Below, one piece after another: positions 60,913-64,000 of a DNA stretch of 64,000 nt (position 1 is its first letter; each line of letters opens with the position of its first letter). The notes under the pieces are model-generated. The model searched no databases, was not told the DNA's origin, and worked only from the letters and a program-made list of their open reading frames with translations. A program made the translations under genes and the position numbers. Source of the DNA: Bacillota bacterium (GTDB taxonomy: Bacteria; Bacillota; Bacilli; Desulfuribacillales; Desulfuribacillaceae); NCBI GenBank assembly GCA_023388635.1, contig JAEWFW010000016.1, positions 139,026 through 203,025 of the forward strand, written 5' to 3'.

Positions 60913-61731
60913 CTACTCTTGCTCAAATGCTTCTCCATCTTCTTGCAAGACTAACTGCAATTCGCTTTCGGTCAGCTCTCGACTGTCCCCTGCTAATAGA
61001 TCAGGGTCTAGATACAGATTCCCCATGGCGATTCGCTTCAAATAGACGACCTCACTGCCGACCGATTCTGCCATGCGCTTTACTTGATGATACTTCCCCT
61101 CATGAATTGTCAGCAGAAACCGTTGCCGACAGTATGGACTGGCTGGCGATTCAGGGACTAACCCTTTGTAGTTATCCGCCTGCGCCTCCTGTGTCTCCGC
61201 TTGCTGACTTGACGTGAGCATCGTCACCCGTGCCGGCATCGTCTCATAGCCGTCTTCCAACACGACCCCATCTTCCAATTTGCGAAAGTCACCCTCAGTC
61301 AGAGAACGGTTGACTTCCACGTAATACACCTTATCAACATGCTTCTTAGGCGAAAGTACACGGTGCGTGAATTGTCCATCGTTTGTAAGAATCAGCAATC
61401 CTTCCGTATCTTTATCCAACCTTCCTACAGGAGATGGTTCAAATATCTGGTATTCATCAGGCAGAATATCGGTCACCGTGCGATGCTGAAAGTCCTCCCG
61501 CGCCGATATTACACCCGCCGGTTTATGTAACATAATATAAATGTATTTTCTGTATTTCATCACTTGACCGTCAACAGCTAACTCGTCAACCTCAGGATCA
61601 AGTTTTTCACTGCTGTCTTTCACAAGTTCGCCGTTGACAGTCACCAGACCGGCTCGGCAAAGTTTCTTGACCTCCTTTCTCGTTCCGACTCCTAAAAATG
61701 CCAACACTTTATCTATTCGCTCTAACGCCAT
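60913..61731 (-). CDS. rsuA: 16S rRNA pseudouridine synthase (RsuA family)
   Basis: 272 residues from ATG 61731 (GGAGGGC upstream). N-terminal S4 domain (MALERIDKVLAFLGVGTRKE), then YIMLHKPAGVISA, and catalytic Asp in PVGRLDKDTEGLLILTNDG, then EGKYHQVKRMAESVG near the C-terminus. RsuA-type rather than RluB-type is judged from VDKVYYVEV and length. Residues about 180-205 (QQAETQEAQADNYKG) are an extra Gln-rich loop. Isomerises uridine in 16S rRNA. Confidence 0.92.
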   Translation of the reverse strand: MALERIDKVLAFLGVGTRKEVKKLCRAGLVTVNGELVKDSSEKLDPEVDELAVDGQVMKYRKYIYIMLHKPAGVISAREDFQHRTVTDILPDEYQIFEPSPVGRLDKDTEGLLILTNDGQFTHRVLSPKKHVDKVYYVEVNRSLTEGDFRKLEDGVVLEDGYETMPARVTMLTSSQQAETQEAQADNYKGLVPESPASPYCRQRFLLTIHEGKYHQVKRMAESVGSEVVYLKRIAMGNLYLDPDLLAGDSRELTESELQLVLQEDGEAFEQE

Positions 61732-61887
61732 TACATTGCCCTCCATGCAAAATTTGCCATATTATATTTGCCGTATTACAAATGAAATATATAGACCTGT
61801 CAGTTCTTCTAGTACAATAGTTTACCCAAAACACATTGCCTTTAAGAAAGCTACATTTTCATGGTAAAATCATACCAATTTCCTGTC

Positions 61888-62826
61888 CTACGTGCAACAA
61901 TCTTCATCTTTCCGTGTTTTTAAAAAAGTTTTTTGTGAACCAGGCTCCAATCTGTCAGTCGGTTTTAAATGCCCTATAAGCAACGGTGAGCATGGATCAT
62001 GCAGGCTGTAATTTTCACGAGGTAGCTGCGCGTTTTTGTTTGCATAACAGTATTTACACCCATTAAGACAGCTATTCAATGCGCCAATATCCCGGCTGTC
62101 GATACAGTGACACCCTTTGCGAAAACCTTTATGTTTAAGATTACGAAATTGCAAATTATTTGCCGATCCCAAAATATCCAGCGTAACGCAACCGGAAGTT
62201 TCAATGCCGTAACGAGCATAGTTCTCCTCCGGACCACAGGTTTGCAAAACAAAACCGTATTTTGCTGCAATCCTACCCAGTCCTCGGGCAATTTCATTCA
62301 TATCTTCGACCGTAATCGGTATCAGCTCAGGTAAATTTATTGCGTGTTTTTTGTACATTTCTACGAAACTAAATATGCAACGGTCGATACAACCTACCAG
62401 TCGCTTCGCAATCGATTCAAAGGTATCCAGATGTTGTGCTATTGTATAGTCTTTTGTCAACAGTATCGGATCATATCGCCATGCGACACGTTGCGCACCT
62501 ACAATAGCAGCAAGAGCTCGCAAATGATTTATACTTGTATCTATATCTGGAACACCCGGCTCAATGTCTCTGCCATAGGCAGTAATGGTGTAGTAAAAAT
62601 ACGTATTGAATTTCTCTGCTATTTGATGAATACGGTCGAGAATCGGCGCGTAATTTTTGGAACCAAAAATAATACAGTCTATTTTGTCCGGTGTCAACTC
62701 ATAGTGTCTTACGGAATTGGGAAACAGAGAGTTGCGCGAAAGCACATATCCCTCCTTAAATCGCTTAAAAAGCCAATCTGAATAATAGTTGACTATATCC
62801 GTTCTTCCACTAATATTTAGAATCAT
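61888..62826 (-). CDS. DUF1848 protein
   Basis: 312 residues from ATG 62826 (GGGGAG upstream). MILNISGRTDIVNYYSDWLFKRFKEGYVLSRN (in blocks), YTITAYGRDIEPGVP and AWRYDPILL are conserved in DUF1848. The C-terminal region DSRDIGALNSCLNGCKYCYAN contains CX3CX2C, the Cys spacing used by radical-SAM enzymes, though it is at the wrong end for the canonical fold. No function is established for the family. Monocistronic. Confidence 0.82.
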   Translation of the reverse strand: MILNISGRTDIVNYYSDWLFKRFKEGYVLSRNSLFPNSVRHYELTPDKIDCIIFGSKNYAPILDRIHQIAEKFNTYFYYTITAYGRDIEPGVPDIDTSINHLRALAAIVGAQRVAWRYDPILLTKDYTIAQHLDTFESIAKRLVGCIDRCIFSFVEMYKKHAINLPELIPITVEDMNEIARGLGRIAAKYGFVLQTCGPEENYARYGIETSGCVTLDILGSANNLQFRNLKHKGFRKGCHCIDSRDIGALNSCLNGCKYCYANKNAQLPRENYSLHDPCSPLLIGHLKPTDRLEPGSQKTFLKTRKDEDCCT

Positions 62827-62909
62827 CTGTAGCTCCCCGCTTACTTTCCCTAAAAGCTGCAATACTTTGGTCAATGTCAGAGTGTGTGGTTACGCTAAAA
62901 AGGATATAT

Positions 62910-63748
62910 TTACTTTTCAATACTGGAAACAACTTCATCCAACGAACTCAATTCATAAATTTGAATTGCTTTAAACCAATAATAATAAGCTTCCAAACTA
63001 ATCTTCTTAATCGTTTTAAAATTCTTTCTAAACATAGGATGCGTAATTGTTAAATTTGTTATATCTGATCTCGGATTATAAAACTCTATATCATCAATAT
63101 TATTTTTGATAAGCATTGCTAGATAAGCTGATTTTGATGAACATAAGACAGCTTCTTCAATATTAAAATTTCCCGAAAAAATATAATTTTTAATGCGTTT
63201 AATCCCAGTTTCTAATTTTGTAAATACTTCACGGTCAACACTACCTCTAAAGGCTATGATTACTGATGTATCAAATATATCGTTTAATACGTCTATATAA
63301 TTGTAATTACTCATATTTCTGTACACTAACTCTTGTTCTGCAATTTTAATAAAAGTATTATTAACAACTTTTATGTTGTCACAGTTATCAAATAAATTAC
63401 TCACATCAAATAATTGTTTTATAATCTCAAGTTCCTTATCCTTATCATACGGTATACCAGTTGTATTTGGAGAAAAAGCGGTCAACTTATCCCCTAGTAT
63501 ACAATTAACACTAGGGACTTTCACCTTTATAACTTCACCATCATTTATCAAAAACTCACTAATTAATTCCTTTTCTATTATTTCATCATAATGATTCTTT
63601 TCAAAAAGTATATCTAACAAAATGTATTTTTCTCTGTTATCTAGTTTTGAATGGTAATAAAATTTATAGTGCGCCTTTGTTATACCTGTTTCACATTTCC
63701 TTGTAACTTCTTCGTATCTTTTAAAAATAGTATTCCTGTCAATTAAAT
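62910..63748 (-). pseudogene. AbiEii/AbiGii-type nucleotidyltransferase toxin gene, 5'-truncated by IS66
   Basis: The frame is open from the stop at 62910 to the IS end at 63748, giving about 279 codons, with no ATG or GTG in the first 42. The conserved C-terminal segment CILGDKLTAFSPNTTGIPY, KELEIIKQLFDVSNLFDN and the later GIKRIKNYIFSGNFNIEEA match AbiEii/DUF1814. The N-terminal GGTALS-type nucleotidyltransferase motif is missing and must lie on the far side of the insertion. Clearly more AT-rich than its neighbours, a sign of horizontal origin. A TTG at 63620 could produce a fragment, but without the catalytic motif. Confidence 0.85.
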
Positions 63749-64000
63749 GTAACCGTCAAATAGATCGACACCTTAAATAAAGATTAAAAACATAGTACAA
63801 TCACGAAGAAACCAGTTGGAAAAGTTGAAAAGGTAATCCAACGTTTTCAACCAGAAACGGAGTGATGGTATGAATACACAAAAAGTGGCAGCCGAATATC
63901 GGTTGTCACACTGGACACGAGTGATGCAAACGCGTCTCGACAGTGGGCAAAGCATTAAAGACTTTTGCCAGACAACAGGGATTAGCCGAAACACCTACTT
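63749..64000. mobile_element. IS66-family insertion sequence, left end, continues beyond window
   Basis: The element starts at GTAACCGTCAAATAG (63749 onward); GTAA is the usual terminus of IS66-family ends. It breaks the AbiEii-like gene at this point and carries the start of IS66 orf1. The other end and the expected 8-base target duplication are outside the window. Confidence 0.85.
63870..64000 (+). CDS. tnpA: IS66-family accessory protein TnpA, N-terminal part
   Basis: 43 codons visible from ATG 63870 (GGAGTGAT upstream). RLSHWTRVMQTRLDSGQSIK and DFCQTTGISRNTY form the helix-turn-helix typical of the first open reading frame of IS66 elements (QSIKDFCxxxGISRNTYxxW). The gene continues past the window edge. 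Confidence 0.9.
   Translation, partial: MNTQKVAAEYRLSHWTRVMQTRLDSGQSIKDFCQTTGISRNTY

Noticed and set aside
1..64000. tRNA, rRNA and CRISPR arrays
   Set aside because: I saw no cloverleaf, rRNA segment or regularly spaced repeat array while reading the window; a dedicated scan could still find a missed tRNA.

Overview
The window looks like a chromosome segment of an anaerobic or facultatively anaerobic, respiring member of the Bacillota (low-to-mid GC). Evidence: strong AGGAGG-type ribosome-binding sites, lipobox-anchored cytochromes and binding proteins, a type III glutamine synthetase, an oxygen-sensitive 2-oxoacid:ferredoxin oxidoreductase, the cobalt-early (CbiG/CbiD) cobalamin pathway, and several anaerobic respiratory systems. 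I cannot name the genus; Desulfuribacillus, Desulfitobacterium or a Sporomusa-like lineage would all fit. Nearly all genes are on the minus strand.

Layout. 1-1948 (+): the 3' part of a class A penicillin-binding protein and a membrane-anchored SLAP-like protein. 1960-4638 (-): a zinc ABC importer with a TTTACA-N17-TATAAT promoter. 4861-6877 (-): nrfHA, the respiratory ammonia-forming nitrite reductase, below a CRP/FNR-type palindrome. 7149-14512 (-): an eight-gene operon (metN-metI, phenylacetate-CoA-ligase-type enzyme, aminotransferase, four-subunit 2-oxoacid:ferredoxin oxidoreductase) that reads as a complete amino-acid import and oxidation module. 14764-16335 (-): a second nrfA without its own nrfH. 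16539-18644 (-): glnN behind a GlnR/TnrA-like site. 18853-26947: small genes, including a GIY-YIG protein that seems to start with AUA, a VTT-family membrane protein, a heterodimeric ABC exporter, and an SPFH protein with a ribbon-helix-helix partner.

26967-44263 (-): an 18-gene cobalamin operon (cobT, fused cbiA-cbiD, cbiE, T, L, F, G, H, J, C, cobU, cobQ, cbiB, cobO, cobS, pduX, cobD, cobC). It is controlled by a cobalamin riboswitch and an intrinsic terminator upstream of cobT, and is peppered with short in-frame tandem duplications. Cobaltochelatase and cobalt uptake are not in the window.

44781-47022: a Gre-C-terminal-domain protein with a possible leader peptide, then a UPF0251 regulator / Mrp ATPase / NifX-like trio whose promoter carries two identical-type palindromes. 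47188-60041 (-): a molybdoenzyme respiration island with two tandem dmsABC-like operons, a TorD-type chaperone, a multi-cluster ferredoxin, and a two-component system whose sensor carries an extracytoplasmic CxxCH haem motif. Both dmsA genes share a gap-free 61-bp upstream block with adjacent 10-bp direct repeats, which suggests control by one OmpR-type regulator. 60298-62826: a copper-amine-oxidase-N-like protein, rsuA and a DUF1848 protein. The right edge is accessory DNA: an AT-rich AbiEii-type toxin gene truncated by an IS66-family element that runs off the window.

Together the genes describe a cell that oxidises amino acids through ferredoxin, makes its own cobalamin, and respires nitrite and S-/N-oxide-like or related oxyanion acceptors through c-type cytochromes and Mo enzymes.
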